Source: Intrasporangium chromatireducens Q5-1 (lineage in GTDB: Bacteria > Actinomycetota > Actinomycetes > Actinomycetales > Dermatophilaceae). Taken from it: a stretch of 47,514 nucleotides of DNA. Where the stretch lies: contig NZ_AWQS01000010.1 in NCBI RefSeq assembly GCF_000576575.1, positions 1-47,514 of the forward strand, written 5' to 3'. Under the pieces are notes generated by a model, which did not search any database, was not told the origin of the DNA, and worked only from the letters and a program-made list of their open reading frames with translations. Below, in pieces: positions 17,363 to 24,895 of this stretch. Within the stretch, counting starts at the first letter, position 1. Every line of letters begins with the position of its first letter. The position numbers were made by a program, and so were the translations under genes.

Positions 17363-17373
17363 CCGGTCACCAC

Positions 17374-18669
17374 ATGAGCGACCCCGACCGGGCCCGGCGC
17401 ACCGTCGAGGCCGTGTGGCGCATGGAGGCGGCGAAGGTCACCGCCGTCGTCGCCCGCCTCGTCGGTGACGTCGGGCTCGCCGAGGACCTGGCCCAGGACG
17501 CCTTCGTCCAAGCCCTCGAGCAGTGGCCGCGTGACGGTGTCCCGGACGGGCCGGGCGCATGGCTGACGGCCACCGCACGCCGCCGGGCCATCGACCGGAT
17601 CCGGAGGGACGTCAACCTGGCGGACAAGCTGCAGCAGCTCGGCCATGCAGAGCAGCTGCGCGTGGCGGCCCTTGCCGAGTCGGAGTTCGACCTGGCTCTT
17701 GAGGACCTCAAGGACGACGTCCTCGCCCTGATCTTCGCCGCCTGCCACCCGCAGCTCTCGGCCGAGTCACGAATCGCCTTGACGTTGCGGATGATCGGCG
17801 GCCTCACCACGCGCGAGGTCGCTCGCGCGCTCCTCGCCCCGGAGAAGACGGTCGGCCAGCGGATCTCCAGGGCCAAGCGCACCCTTGCTGCCGACGGCGT
17901 GACGCTGGCGATCCCCTCCGGCGAGGAGCTCGACCGCCGGCTCGCCTCGGTGCTGGAGGCGGTCTACCTCATCTTCAACGAGGGCTATGCGGCCACCTCC
18001 GGTCGGGACTGGGTGCGGGGAGACCTCATGGAGGAGGCCATTCGGCTCGGCCGGGTGCTGACGGCCCTCGCGCCGGCCGAGCCCGAGGTGTTCGGCCTGC
18101 TCGCGCTGATGGAGATCCAGGCCTCGCGCACGCGCGCCCGGATCGCCCCCGACGGGTCACCGGTCCTGCTCCTCGACCAGGACCGCACGCGGTGGGACTG
18201 GACGCTCATCCGCCACGCGCTCGCCGCGCTGGCGCGCGCGAGCCAGCTCAGCGGCATACGTGGTCCGTATGTCCTCCAGGCCGAGATCGCCGCGTGCCAC
18301 GCGCGGGCGAGCCGCGCCGATGAGACGGACTGGGCGCGGATTGTCGCGCTCTACGAGGAGCTCGGGCGCATCGTGCCGTCACCTGTCATCGACCTGAACC
18401 GGGCTGTCGCCCTGTCGTATGCCGCTGAGCCGGCTGCCGCTCTCGCCGTCGTCGACGCGCTCGTCGAGGCAGGCGCCCTCACCGACTACCACCTGCTGCC
18501 GAGCGTCCGCGGTGACCTGCTCGAGCGGTTGGGCCGGCGTGCGGAGGCGCGCGCCGAGTTCGCCCGCGCCGCGGAGCTGACCGAGAACGAGGCTGAGCGG
18601 GCCTTGCTGCTGCGGCGTGCCGCGTCGGGATCGCCCCGCGACGTCAGCCGCGCCCCGCAGCCTCGGTGA
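17374..18669 (+). CDS. ECF42-group RNA polymerase sigma factor
   Basis: 431 aa. Residues about 10-75 are sigma region 2 (GLAEDLAQDAFVQALEQWP, ARRRAIDRIRRD) and about 110-165 region 4 (IALTLRMIGGLTTREVARAL, TVGQRISRAK). The remaining 260 residues are the long C-terminal extension with TPR-like repeats that defines ECF42. No anti-sigma gene is present, which fits this group; activity is thought to be governed by the extension. Its 3' end overlaps the convergent malQ by 26 bp. Two copies of the TSAGCGGCATAC motif lie in the extension. Confidence 0.94.
   Translation: MSDPDRARRTVEAVWRMEAAKVTAVVARLVGDVGLAEDLAQDAFVQALEQWPRDGVPDGPGAWLTATARRRAIDRIRRDVNLADKLQQLGHAEQLRVAALAESEFDLALEDLKDDVLALIFAACHPQLSAESRIALTLRMIGGLTTREVARALLAPEKTVGQRISRAKRTLAADGVTLAIPSGEELDRRLASVLEAVYLIFNEGYAATSGRDWVRGDLMEEAIRLGRVLTALAPAEPEVFGLLALMEIQASRTRARIAPDGSPVLLLDQDRTRWDWTLIRHALAALARASQLSGIRGPYVLQAEIAACHARASRADETDWARIVALYEELGRIVPSPVIDLNRAVALSYAAEPAAALAVVDALVEAGALTDYHLLPSVRGDLLERLGRRAEARAEFARAAELTENEAERALLLRRAASGSPRDVSRAPQPR
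18248..18259 (-). repeat. TSAGCGGCATAC motif copy 8
   Basis: TCAGCGGCATAC inside the sigma factor gene, read as Leu-Ser-Gly-Ile with the ATA isoleucine codon. Confidence 0.85.
18417..18428 (+). repeat. TSAGCGGCATAC motif copy 9
   Basis: GTATGCCGCTGA inside the sigma factor gene, read as Tyr-Ala-Ala-Glu; opposite in orientation to copy 8, 157 bp away. Confidence 0.85.
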
Positions 18670-19864
18670 GCGCCCGAAGCCGCTCGGCGTGCTCGGCGGT
18701 GAGCGCGCCGGCCGCCATCCGCCAGTCCCAGCCGCCCTCGATCCCCGGGGTGTTCATCCGGGCCTCGGACCCGAGGGCGAGCACGTCCTGGGCCTGCATC
18801 ATGGCCAGCTGGCAGGGGGAGCCCAGGGCCAGCTCGATGAGCGCCCAGGACGGTTCGCGGTCGACGTCGGCCCGCACGCCGGCACGGGCCGCCGCCGCCC
18901 GCACCATCTGCCGCGGAGCGTCCGGCAGGGTTGCCCACCAGCCGAGGACCGTGTCGTTGTCATGGGTGCCGGTGTAGACGACCTGGTCGTACTGCAGGTT
19001 GTCGGGATGGTGGGTGTTGTCGGCGTAGGCCGGGTTGAAGCCGAACTGCAGCACTGCCATCCCGGGCAGTCCCAAGGTGCGGCGCAGCTCGATCACCGCG
19101 GCGTCGATGTCGCCGAGGTCCTCGGCGAGGATCGGCAGCTCGCCGAGCTGTGCCTCCGCGGCGTCGAACAGCGCCCGGCCGGGACCCCGCTCCCAATGAC
19201 CCTCCATCGCCGTGTCGGCATCGGCCGGGATCGCCCAGTAGTCGACGAAGCCGCGGAAGTGGTCGAGCCGGACGAAGTCGAAGAGGGTGAACGACCGTCG
19301 CAGCCGCTCGATCCACCAGCGGTAGCCGTCGGCCGCGATGACGTCCCACCGGTAGAGCGGGTTGGCCCACAGCTGTCCCGTTGCCGCGTAGGCGTCCGGG
19401 GGACAGCCGGAGACCGCGTCCTCGCGGAACATGCTCGGCCAGGCCCGGACGTCCGCCCCATCCGGTGCGACATAGATGGGGACGTCGCCAAGGATGCGCA
19501 CGCCAAGAGCAGCGGCATGGGTGCGCAGGTCCGCCCACTCCCTCGCGAAGCGGACCTGGTCGGCGAGGTCCCCGCCGAACGCGGTCCACGAGCCGATCCA
19601 GTAGGACTCGCGCTCGGCGAAGTCGGACAGCTCCTCGGCCGACACCGGTGCGTCGGGATGCTCGAGCAGGGCCGGCGAGGCGGCGAACGCGGACGGCGAC
19701 TTGTACGGCGAGCCGAGCGGGTCGGGCACCGACACCGGCAGCACCTGCCACACGGACTGCCCGGCAGCCGCCAGCCAGTCCACGAAATCGCGGGCCGACG
19801 GCCCCAGCCGACCCTCCGGCAACGAGGTGAGGTGCAGCTGGACGCCGCTCGCAGGTGAAGTCAT
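18644..19864 (-). CDS. malQ: 4-alpha-glucanotransferase (amylomaltase), short form
   Basis: GH77 enzyme that transfers maltodextrin segments in glycogen and maltose metabolism. 406 aa from the ATG of an overlapping GTGATG; typical bacterial forms are about 500 aa or longer. The family motifs are in order: HLTSLP, GQSVWQVLP, GSPYKSPSAFA, GDVPIYV, the nucleophile region VRLDHFRGF, the acid/base LAEDLG, and the third carboxylate in THDNDT. The ends are both conserved, so the shortness comes from reduced loops and not from truncation. Stop codon lies within the convergent sigma gene. Confidence 0.93.
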   Translation of the reverse strand: MTSPASGVQLHLTSLPEGRLGPSARDFVDWLAAAGQSVWQVLPVSVPDPLGSPYKSPSAFAASPALLEHPDAPVSAEELSDFAERESYWIGSWTAFGGDLADQVRFAREWADLRTHAAALGVRILGDVPIYVAPDGADVRAWPSMFREDAVSGCPPDAYAATGQLWANPLYRWDVIAADGYRWWIERLRRSFTLFDFVRLDHFRGFVDYWAIPADADTAMEGHWERGPGRALFDAAEAQLGELPILAEDLGDIDAAVIELRRTLGLPGMAVLQFGFNPAYADNTHHPDNLQYDQVVYTGTHDNDTVLGWWATLPDAPRQMVRAAAARAGVRADVDREPSWALIELALGSPCQLAMMQAQDVLALGSEARMNTPGIEGGWDWRMAAGALTAEHAERLRALTEAAGRG

Positions 19865-19917
19865 CACGGGCCCACCCTTCCACGAAGGACCTCCCAGAGC
19901 AGGCGTCTGGGGCGCTG

Positions 19918-19935
19918 ACACCGACGTATCAGTGT
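19918..19935. promoter_or_regulatory. imperfect palindrome between malQ and the amidohydrolase gene
   Basis: ACACCGACGTATCAGTGT: six of nine base pairs are symmetric (ACAC...GTGT arms). It sits in the divergent 150-bp promoter region and could be an operator; nothing links it to a regulator here. Confidence 0.25.
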
Positions 19936-20018
19936 TGGACCTGCGCCGCTCTTCCCACCAAGCAGGCCCGGATGGAACCAGTGCCCGCGGTCCGGGCCGC
20001 CCGCCGAAGGAGACGAGC

Positions 20019-21410
20019 ATGGCCGCACGACCGGTGACCGACGGCGACGACCGCCCCCCTGACGACGCGTTCGAGCGGGCGTACCAGCGGGGCATCACCG
20101 AGGAGCTACCGCGCCCGCCGGAGCGCACCCGCGCGCTCCCCCCTGCACCGTTCGCCCTCCACGGGGCCGTCATCACGCCGGAGGGGGCCTGGTCGAGCGG
20201 TTACGTCACGGTGGCCGGCGGTGTCATCGACAGAGTCAGCCGGCGCCGGCCCTCGTCGGTCGACGTCCTCGAGACGGACGGGGTGATCCTGCCCGGCCTG
20301 CTCGACCTGCACGGCCACCCGGAGTTCAACGTCTTCGCTGCCTGGGAGCCGCCGAAGCGCTACGCGAACCGCTACGCCTGGCGCCGGTCCAAGGAGTACC
20401 AGGAGCTGGTCCGCGACCCACAGAACCGGCTCCTGAAGGAGCTGCCGCCCCACACCCAGACCCGCTACGCCGAGGTGCGTGCCCTCGTCGGCGGCGTCAC
20501 CGGCATCCAGGGGGCCTCGGGGGCGAGCACATCGAGGTCGGAGCCGCTCGTCCGCAATGTCGACCAGTGGGTCTTCGGCACCCACCGCGCCCGGTCCCTC
20601 ATCGACCTGCCCTCCGGCTCGTTCGGGCTGCCGACCTTCACCCGGATCCTCGACCAGATCAGGTCCGGCGAGGTGACGGCGTTCTACCTGCACCTGTCGG
20701 AGGGTGCGCGAGGCGACCGCGTCAGCGCGAAGGAGTTCCAGCACTTCCTCGACCTCGGCGGCGCGACCCCGGCGACGAACCTCATCCACGCCTCGGCGCT
20801 CACGGCGGACGACCTGCACACTGCGGCCGAGGCCGGCTGCCGGCTCGTGTGGTCACCGCAGTCCAACCTGCGCCTCTACGGCGAGACGACCCTCGCAGGT
20901 GCGGCGCTCGACGCCGGGATGCCGGTGGCGCTCGGCGCGGACTGGCTGCCCTCCGGCTCGACGAGCCTGCTCGCCGAGCTGAAGGTCGCCCGGCGTCAGC
21001 TGGCCGAGCAGGGACATCCCATGGCTGCGGCCGACCTCGTCGCCATGGTGACGACGGTTGCCGCGCGCGTGGCAGGGCTCGAGGACCGCCTGGGCTCCGT
21101 CGCCGTCGGGCGGCCGGCTGACCTCGTGGTGCTGGAGCGCCACCACTCGGACCCCTACGAGAGCGTCTGTCTGGCCGACCCGTCGTGGGTCCGGCTCGTC
21201 ACGATCGGTGGGGACGTCACCTACGGCCGCGCAGACTGGTTCGACACCCTTTCGGGCCGCGCCGCCGGCCACACCATCGAGGACCTCCTCGCGTGGGGCA
21301 AGCCGATGCGGCTCGACACCGGGTTCCAGGGCCCGGGCGAGCCACCGCTGAGCGAGGTCCGCGCGGCCCTCGTCGGTGCGTACGCGCCGGTGGGGCCGAT
21401 CTTCGCCTAG
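20019..21410 (+). CDS. metal-dependent amidohydrolase
   Basis: 463 aa, ATG behind GAAGGAGA. The amidohydrolase signature HxH is in LPGLLDLHGHPEFN; further metal or catalytic positions fit LIHASALTADDL and GADWLPSGSTSL; the C-terminus VGRPADLVVLE is the usual end of the composite beta-sandwich. The closest class seems to be the chlorohydrolase/imidazolonepropionase-like deaminases, but the substrate is not deducible. Divergent from malQ, with no obvious metabolic link. Confidence 0.88.
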   Translation: MAARPVTDGDDRPPDDAFERAYQRGITEELPRPPERTRALPPAPFALHGAVITPEGAWSSGYVTVAGGVIDRVSRRRPSSVDVLETDGVILPGLLDLHGHPEFNVFAAWEPPKRYANRYAWRRSKEYQELVRDPQNRLLKELPPHTQTRYAEVRALVGGVTGIQGASGASTSRSEPLVRNVDQWVFGTHRARSLIDLPSGSFGLPTFTRILDQIRSGEVTAFYLHLSEGARGDRVSAKEFQHFLDLGGATPATNLIHASALTADDLHTAAEAGCRLVWSPQSNLRLYGETTLAGAALDAGMPVALGADWLPSGSTSLLAELKVARRQLAEQGHPMAAADLVAMVTTVAARVAGLEDRLGSVAVGRPADLVVLERHHSDPYESVCLADPSWVRLVTIGGDVTYGRADWFDTLSGRAAGHTIEDLLAWGKPMRLDTGFQGPGEPPLSEVRAALVGAYAPVGPIFA

Positions 21411-21422
21411 CAGCCGGTTCGC

Positions 21423-21454
21423 CGCGCCATAAGACGCTATACGCGCCATACTCT
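21423..21454 (+). promoter_or_regulatory. direct repeats and -10-like box before the AAA ATPase gene
   Basis: CGCGCCATA occurs at 21423-21431 and 21442-21450, 19 bp apart, so both lie on the same face of the helix. TACTCT (21449-21454) may be a -10 box, although only 4 nt from the ATG. Confidence 0.35.
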
Positions 21455-21458
21455 GCAC

Positions 21459-22604
21459 ATGAGCCGCGTGCCGAACCCGTACCGACCGGGCTTCAACGTG
21501 CCGCCACCGGCCTTCGTCGGGCGCGACGGCGTCCTCGCCTCGGTGCGGGAGGCACTCGACGTCGCCGCGCTGGACGGCCGCACGCCCCGTCCGCTCATCC
21601 TGACCGGGACCCGCGGGGTCGGCAAGACGGTCGCGCTCGGCGAAGGCGCGGCGCTCGCGGCGGAGCGGCTCGGGTGGCCGACCGTCCACGTCGAGGTGCG
21701 GCCGCGACGGCCCTTCACGCCGCTGCTGCTCGAGCGGCTCGAGGCGGTCCGCCTCGACCTCGAGCACACGACGAAGCGGGGCAAGCTCGGGCCACGGGTC
21801 ACTGGCGGCAAGATCTCCGCGTCGGCGCTGGGGGTCGGCGCCGAGGTCAACCTCGAGCGGGGGGCGGAGGGACCCACCACCGCCGACCCCGTCGGGGAGG
21901 CGCTCGCCGCGACGATGGTCGTCGCGATGCGTGAGGGAGCCGGGGTCGTGCTCACCCTCGACGAGGCGCAGCTCGCCGCGCGGGACGAGCTGGCCGGCTT
22001 CACTGCCGTGCTGCAGGAGCACATGGGCGATGACTGGCCGCTCGTCGTGATCGTCGCCGGGCTGCCCTCGCTGCGCGACCCGAACCGGTCGGTCACGTAC
22101 CTCGAGCGGGGGGAGTGGCAGGAGCTCGGCCTGCTGAGCGCCTCCGACGCCCGGCAAGCACTCATGGAGCCGGCCGCCGAGGCGGGCCGGCCGCTGGACG
22201 CCGCCGCCGCAGACCTCCTCGTCGAGGCGTCGGGCGGCTACCCCTACGCCGTCCAGCTCTACGGCCATCACGCCTGGCGTGCATCGTCCGGGGCCACGCG
22301 GATCACCGTCGCCCACGCCCGCCGGGCGCTCGACGCTGCCCGCCACGAGCTCGAGGACGGGCTCTACGTCGCCCGCTGGAACGACGCCTCCCCGAAGGAG
22401 CAGGAGTACCTCGCCGCGGTCGCCACGCTCATCGTGCGGACCGGTGAGGCGACCGGACCGCAGGTGGCGACCGCCCTCGGCAAGGCCCAGAGCCAGGTCT
22501 CCTACCTGCGGGACCGGCTCCTCAAGAAGGGCACGCTCTACGCCGAGGGTCCTCGCCTGCTCTTCCTCACCCCCGGCATGGCTGACTGGGTGGCTGGCAG
22601 GTAG
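21459..22604 (+). CDS. AAA/STAND-like ATPase with C-terminal winged helix
   Basis: 381 aa. Walker A GTRGVGKT (about residues 50-57), Walker B VVLTLDEAQ, sensor-like VIVAGLPSL, then an Orc1/Cdc6-like lid and a C-terminal winged-helix-like part (ATGPQVATALGKAQSQVSYLRDRLLKKG). The FVGR element shortly before Walker A is typical of ORC/MalT-like STAND ATPases. Role unknown; DNA binding is plausible from the C-terminus. It stands alone, between the amidohydrolase and a tandem repeat. Confidence 0.82.
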   Translation: MSRVPNPYRPGFNVPPPAFVGRDGVLASVREALDVAALDGRTPRPLILTGTRGVGKTVALGEGAALAAERLGWPTVHVEVRPRRPFTPLLLERLEAVRLDLEHTTKRGKLGPRVTGGKISASALGVGAEVNLERGAEGPTTADPVGEALAATMVVAMREGAGVVLTLDEAQLAARDELAGFTAVLQEHMGDDWPLVVIVAGLPSLRDPNRSVTYLERGEWQELGLLSASDARQALMEPAAEAGRPLDAAAADLLVEASGGYPYAVQLYGHHAWRASSGATRITVAHARRALDAARHELEDGLYVARWNDASPKEQEYLAAVATLIVRTGEATGPQVATALGKAQSQVSYLRDRLLKKGTLYAEGPRLLFLTPGMADWVAGR

Positions 22605-22632
22605 GAAATTGCTGCCCCGTCGATCGAGACAA

Positions 22633-22736
22633 GCGCACTGTCATCCGGAGAGGCGCACTGTCGATCCGGAGAGGCGCACTGTCGATGGGGAGAGGCGCAC
22701 TGTCGACGGGGAATGGCGCACTGTCGATGGTCAGGA
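22633..22736. repeat. five-unit, 21-bp tandem repeat
   Basis: Units begin at 22633 (20 bp), 22653, 22674, 22695 and 22716; consensus GCGCACTGTCGATGGGGAGAG with a few substitutions. It fills the gap between the ATPase gene and the convergent DedA gene and its last unit runs over the DedA stop codon (22731). The 21-bp period keeps any reading frame, but no gene is evident. Confidence 0.9.
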
Positions 22737-23204
22737 GGGGGGTGAGTCGGCCGAACGGCGGCGGCCGACGAGCCACGTCGCGACGCCGACGACGACGAGG
22801 GCCGCGATCGCCGTGAGCGCGTACCAGGACCCGGCCATCGCGGCGAGCCACGCCTGCACGATGGCCAGCCCCACCGTGGCGTAGATCGCCGCCCACGCCG
22901 CCGAGCCGACGACCGCGGCCGGCAGGTACAGCCGCATCGGCATGCGCAGGGCCCCAGCGGTGAGGTGGATCGTCGTCTGGATCCCGATCGTGAGGTACGA
23001 CAGCGCCACCGCCACCGGACCGAGCCGCCGGATCAGCCGCTCCGCCCGCACCCGGCTCGCCCGGCTCGGCCGGTCCCGGAGCCGCTGCCAGCCGGCGACG
23101 GCCCCGCGGCCCACCCAGTACGTCGCGTTGGAGCGGACCATGACGATGCACCACAGCGCGACGAACGCCTGCCAGAACGGCAGTCGGGCGAGGGCATCGA
23201 GCAT
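22731..23204 (-). CDS. DedA-family (VTT domain) membrane protein, short
   Basis: 157 aa from the ATG that follows a leaderless -10 box. Features of the DedA fold are visible: a first hydrophobic segment FWQAFVALWCIVMVRSN, the YWVGR...GW stretch, the reentrant-helix region LSYLTIGIQTTIHLTAGALRM, and two C-terminal helices. DedA proteins act in lipid-carrier recycling and membrane homeostasis. At 157 aa it is shorter than the usual 200 or so, lacking N-terminal sequence. Confidence 0.85.
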   Translation of the reverse strand: MLDALARLPFWQAFVALWCIVMVRSNATYWVGRGAVAGWQRLRDRPSRASRVRAERLIRRLGPVAVALSYLTIGIQTTIHLTAGALRMPMRLYLPAAVVGSAAWAAIYATVGLAIVQAWLAAMAGSWYALTAIAALVVVGVATWLVGRRRSADSPPS

Positions 23205-23207
23205 GGC

Positions 23208-23222
23208 CACACCATAGGTGTG
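23208..23222. promoter_or_regulatory. CACACC-ATA-GGTGTG palindrome over the DedA promoter
   Basis: Perfect 6-bp arms with a 3-bp centre. On the minus strand it contains TATGGT (23211-23216), 6 nt before the DedA ATG. It also lies 33 bases upstream of the divergent methyltransferase start, so one protein could control both. Confidence 0.5.
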
Positions 23223-23254
23223 TGGGCGACGAAGGATGGAATGCTGGACCGGCC

Positions 23255-24100
23255 ATGACACCATCCCGCGAGCTGACCATCACGTCCCCGGCGAACCCGC
23301 GCCTGAAGGCGCTGCTCGCCCTGCGTCGGCGCCGCACCCGTGAGGAGACCGGGCAGACGGTCGTCGAGGGCTACGAGGAGCTCGCCCTCGCGCTCGAGGC
23401 GGACGTCCGGCCGCGCACCCTCTTCGTCTGCGAGGAGCTGTTCAGCCCCGCCGGCCGGGCCGGCTCCCAGGACATCGGCCACCAGTCCGACCTCCTCGCT
23501 CGGGTCCGGGAGACGGGCGTGGAGGTCGTGCACCTCTCGCGCGGCGCCTATGAGAAGGTCGCCTATCGCGAGGGCGCCGACGGTCTCCTCGCGCTCGTCG
23601 ACCAGGTCGGTATGCCGCTGAGCTCGCTCCCGGTCGACCGCCCGGACTTCCTCGGCCTCCTCGCGCAAGGAGTCGAGAAGCCGGGGAACCTCGGCGCCAT
23701 GCTCCGCACCGCCGACGCGGTCCGGGTCGACGCGGTCGTCGCCGCCGACCCGGTCACCGACTGGGGCAACCCCAATGTCGTGCGTGCGAGCAAGGGAACG
23801 GTGTTCGCCCTGCCGGTCGCGAGCGCGACGACCGACGCGGTGCTCGCGTGGGCCGGCGCGAACGACGTCGACCTCGTCGTGACGACCCCGGAGACCGACC
23901 GGCTCCACACGGAGGTCGACTACACCCGTCGGGTCGCGGTCGTCGTCGGCAGCGAGAAGCACGGCGTCGACGAGCGGATGCTCGAGGCGGCCGCGCATCG
24001 GGTGCGAATCCCCATGCGGGGCAAGGCCAACAGCCTGAACGTGTCGGTCTCGGCGGCGATCGTGCTCTACGAGGCGGTCCGCCAGCGCGCCACGCGCTGA
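23255..24100 (+). CDS. TrmH/SpoU-family RNA 2'-O-methyltransferase
   Basis: 281 aa from an ATG; an upstream GTG at 23222 would leave only 17 bp to the DedA start. The N-terminal SpoU substrate-binding domain (ITSPANPRLKALLALRRRRTRE) precedes the knotted SPOUT domain with its three motifs: EKPGNLGAMLRTADA, VVVGSEKHGVDE and IPMRGKANSLNVSVSAAI. It methylates ribose in rRNA or tRNA with S-adenosylmethionine; the target cannot be told. Motif copy 10 falls in the linker between the domains. Confidence 0.94.
   Translation: MTPSRELTITSPANPRLKALLALRRRRTREETGQTVVEGYEELALALEADVRPRTLFVCEELFSPAGRAGSQDIGHQSDLLARVRETGVEVVHLSRGAYEKVAYREGADGLLALVDQVGMPLSSLPVDRPDFLGLLAQGVEKPGNLGAMLRTADAVRVDAVVAADPVTDWGNPNVVRASKGTVFALPVASATTDAVLAWAGANDVDLVVTTPETDRLHTEVDYTRRVAVVVGSEKHGVDERMLEAAAHRVRIPMRGKANSLNVSVSAAIVLYEAVRQRATR
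23610..23621 (+). repeat. TSAGCGGCATAC motif copy 10
   Basis: GTATGCCGCTGA inside the methyltransferase gene, read as Gly-Met-Pro-Leu-Ser in the inter-domain linker. Confidence 0.85.
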
Positions 24101-24125
24101 CCTGCGCGTCCGGGTGGGAGCCGGC

Positions 24126-24137
24126 TCAGCGGCATAC
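24126..24137 (-). repeat. TSAGCGGCATAC motif copy 11
   Basis: TCAGCGGCATAC, intergenic, 25 bases after the methyltransferase stop codon. Confidence 0.85.
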
Positions 24138-24195
24138 CTCAAGGGTCCCGCCGGCGGCGACGAGGGGGTGGTCAAGAGCACCCCTTGGCGTGTGC

Positions 24196-24201
24196 CACGA
24201 T
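24196..24201 (+). promoter_or_regulatory. leaderless -10 box of the VOC gene
   Basis: CACGAT, 7 nt before the ATG. Confidence 0.45.
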
Positions 24202-24208
24202 GTCTTGT

Positions 24209-24844
24209 ATGCGAGTTGACCACGTCTCCTATGCGGCGGAGCCCGACGGCCTGCAGGCAACTGCCGAGCGGCTGTCGAAGCTCATCGGTGTGGAGCCGGT
24301 CGACGGGGGGGTGCATCCCCGGTTCGGGACGCGCAACGTGATCCTGCCGTTGGCCAACCACAACTATCTCGAGGTCGTCGAGGTCCTCGACCACCCGGCG
24401 TCCGACAAGGCACCGTTCGGCCAGGCGGTCCGCGCCCGCTCCGAGGCCGGGGGCGGCTGGATGGGCTGGGTCGTCGCCGTCGACGACATCCACCCCGCGG
24501 AGGAGCGCCTCGGTCGCGAGTCCGTCGAGGGCAACCGGACCCGGCCCGACGGGGTCGAGCTGCGGTGGCGGCAGCTGGGCATCAAGGGCCTGATGGCCGA
24601 CCCGCAGCTGCCCTTCTTCGTCCAGTGGGAGGACATGGCCGTGCACCCGTCCAACGGGGCGAGCGCGGCAGTCGCCCTCGAGCGGCTCGAGATCGCCGGT
24701 GACCCCGACCGGGTCCGCGAGTGGCTGGGCCTGCCGTCGGGCTACCGGCCCGAGGGCGTCGACTTCACGTTCGTCGCGCCGCGCGGCACACCGGGTCTGA
24801 TGTCGGTGACGTTCACGACGCCGGATGGCGAAGTCACCATCTGA
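24209..24844 (+). CDS. VOC-superfamily protein (glyoxalase-3-like domain)
   Basis: 211 aa. MRVDHVSYAAEPDG at the start is the first beta strand of the fold, with the metal-ligand-like His 4; RNVILPLANHNYLEVVEVLD is a typical second element. The whole protein fits a Glyoxalase_3-like domain found in actinobacteria. Function unknown; such proteins bind a divalent metal and act on small carbonyl or aromatic compounds. Monocistronic, ending in a strong hairpin. Confidence 0.85.
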   Translation: MRVDHVSYAAEPDGLQATAERLSKLIGVEPVDGGVHPRFGTRNVILPLANHNYLEVVEVLDHPASDKAPFGQAVRARSEAGGGWMGWVVAVDDIHPAEERLGRESVEGNRTRPDGVELRWRQLGIKGLMADPQLPFFVQWEDMAVHPSNGASAAVALERLEIAGDPDRVREWLGLPSGYRPEGVDFTFVAPRGTPGLMSVTFTTPDGEVTI

Positions 24845-24856
24845 GCACGACCGCCT

Positions 24857-24890
24857 CGAGAGGCCGGCCCTTGCAGGGACCGGCCTCTCG
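24857..24890. terminator. bidirectional hairpin terminator between VOC gene and copA
   Basis: CGAGAGGCCGG ... CCGGCCTCTCG: 11-bp perfect arms plus an inner CC/GG extension. It sits in the 51-bp gap between convergent genes. Confidence 0.8.
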
Positions 24891-24895
24891 GCGTC

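Noticed and set aside
22633-22736. CRISPR array
   Set aside because: The units are contiguous 21-bp copies with no unique spacers, and there are no cas genes.
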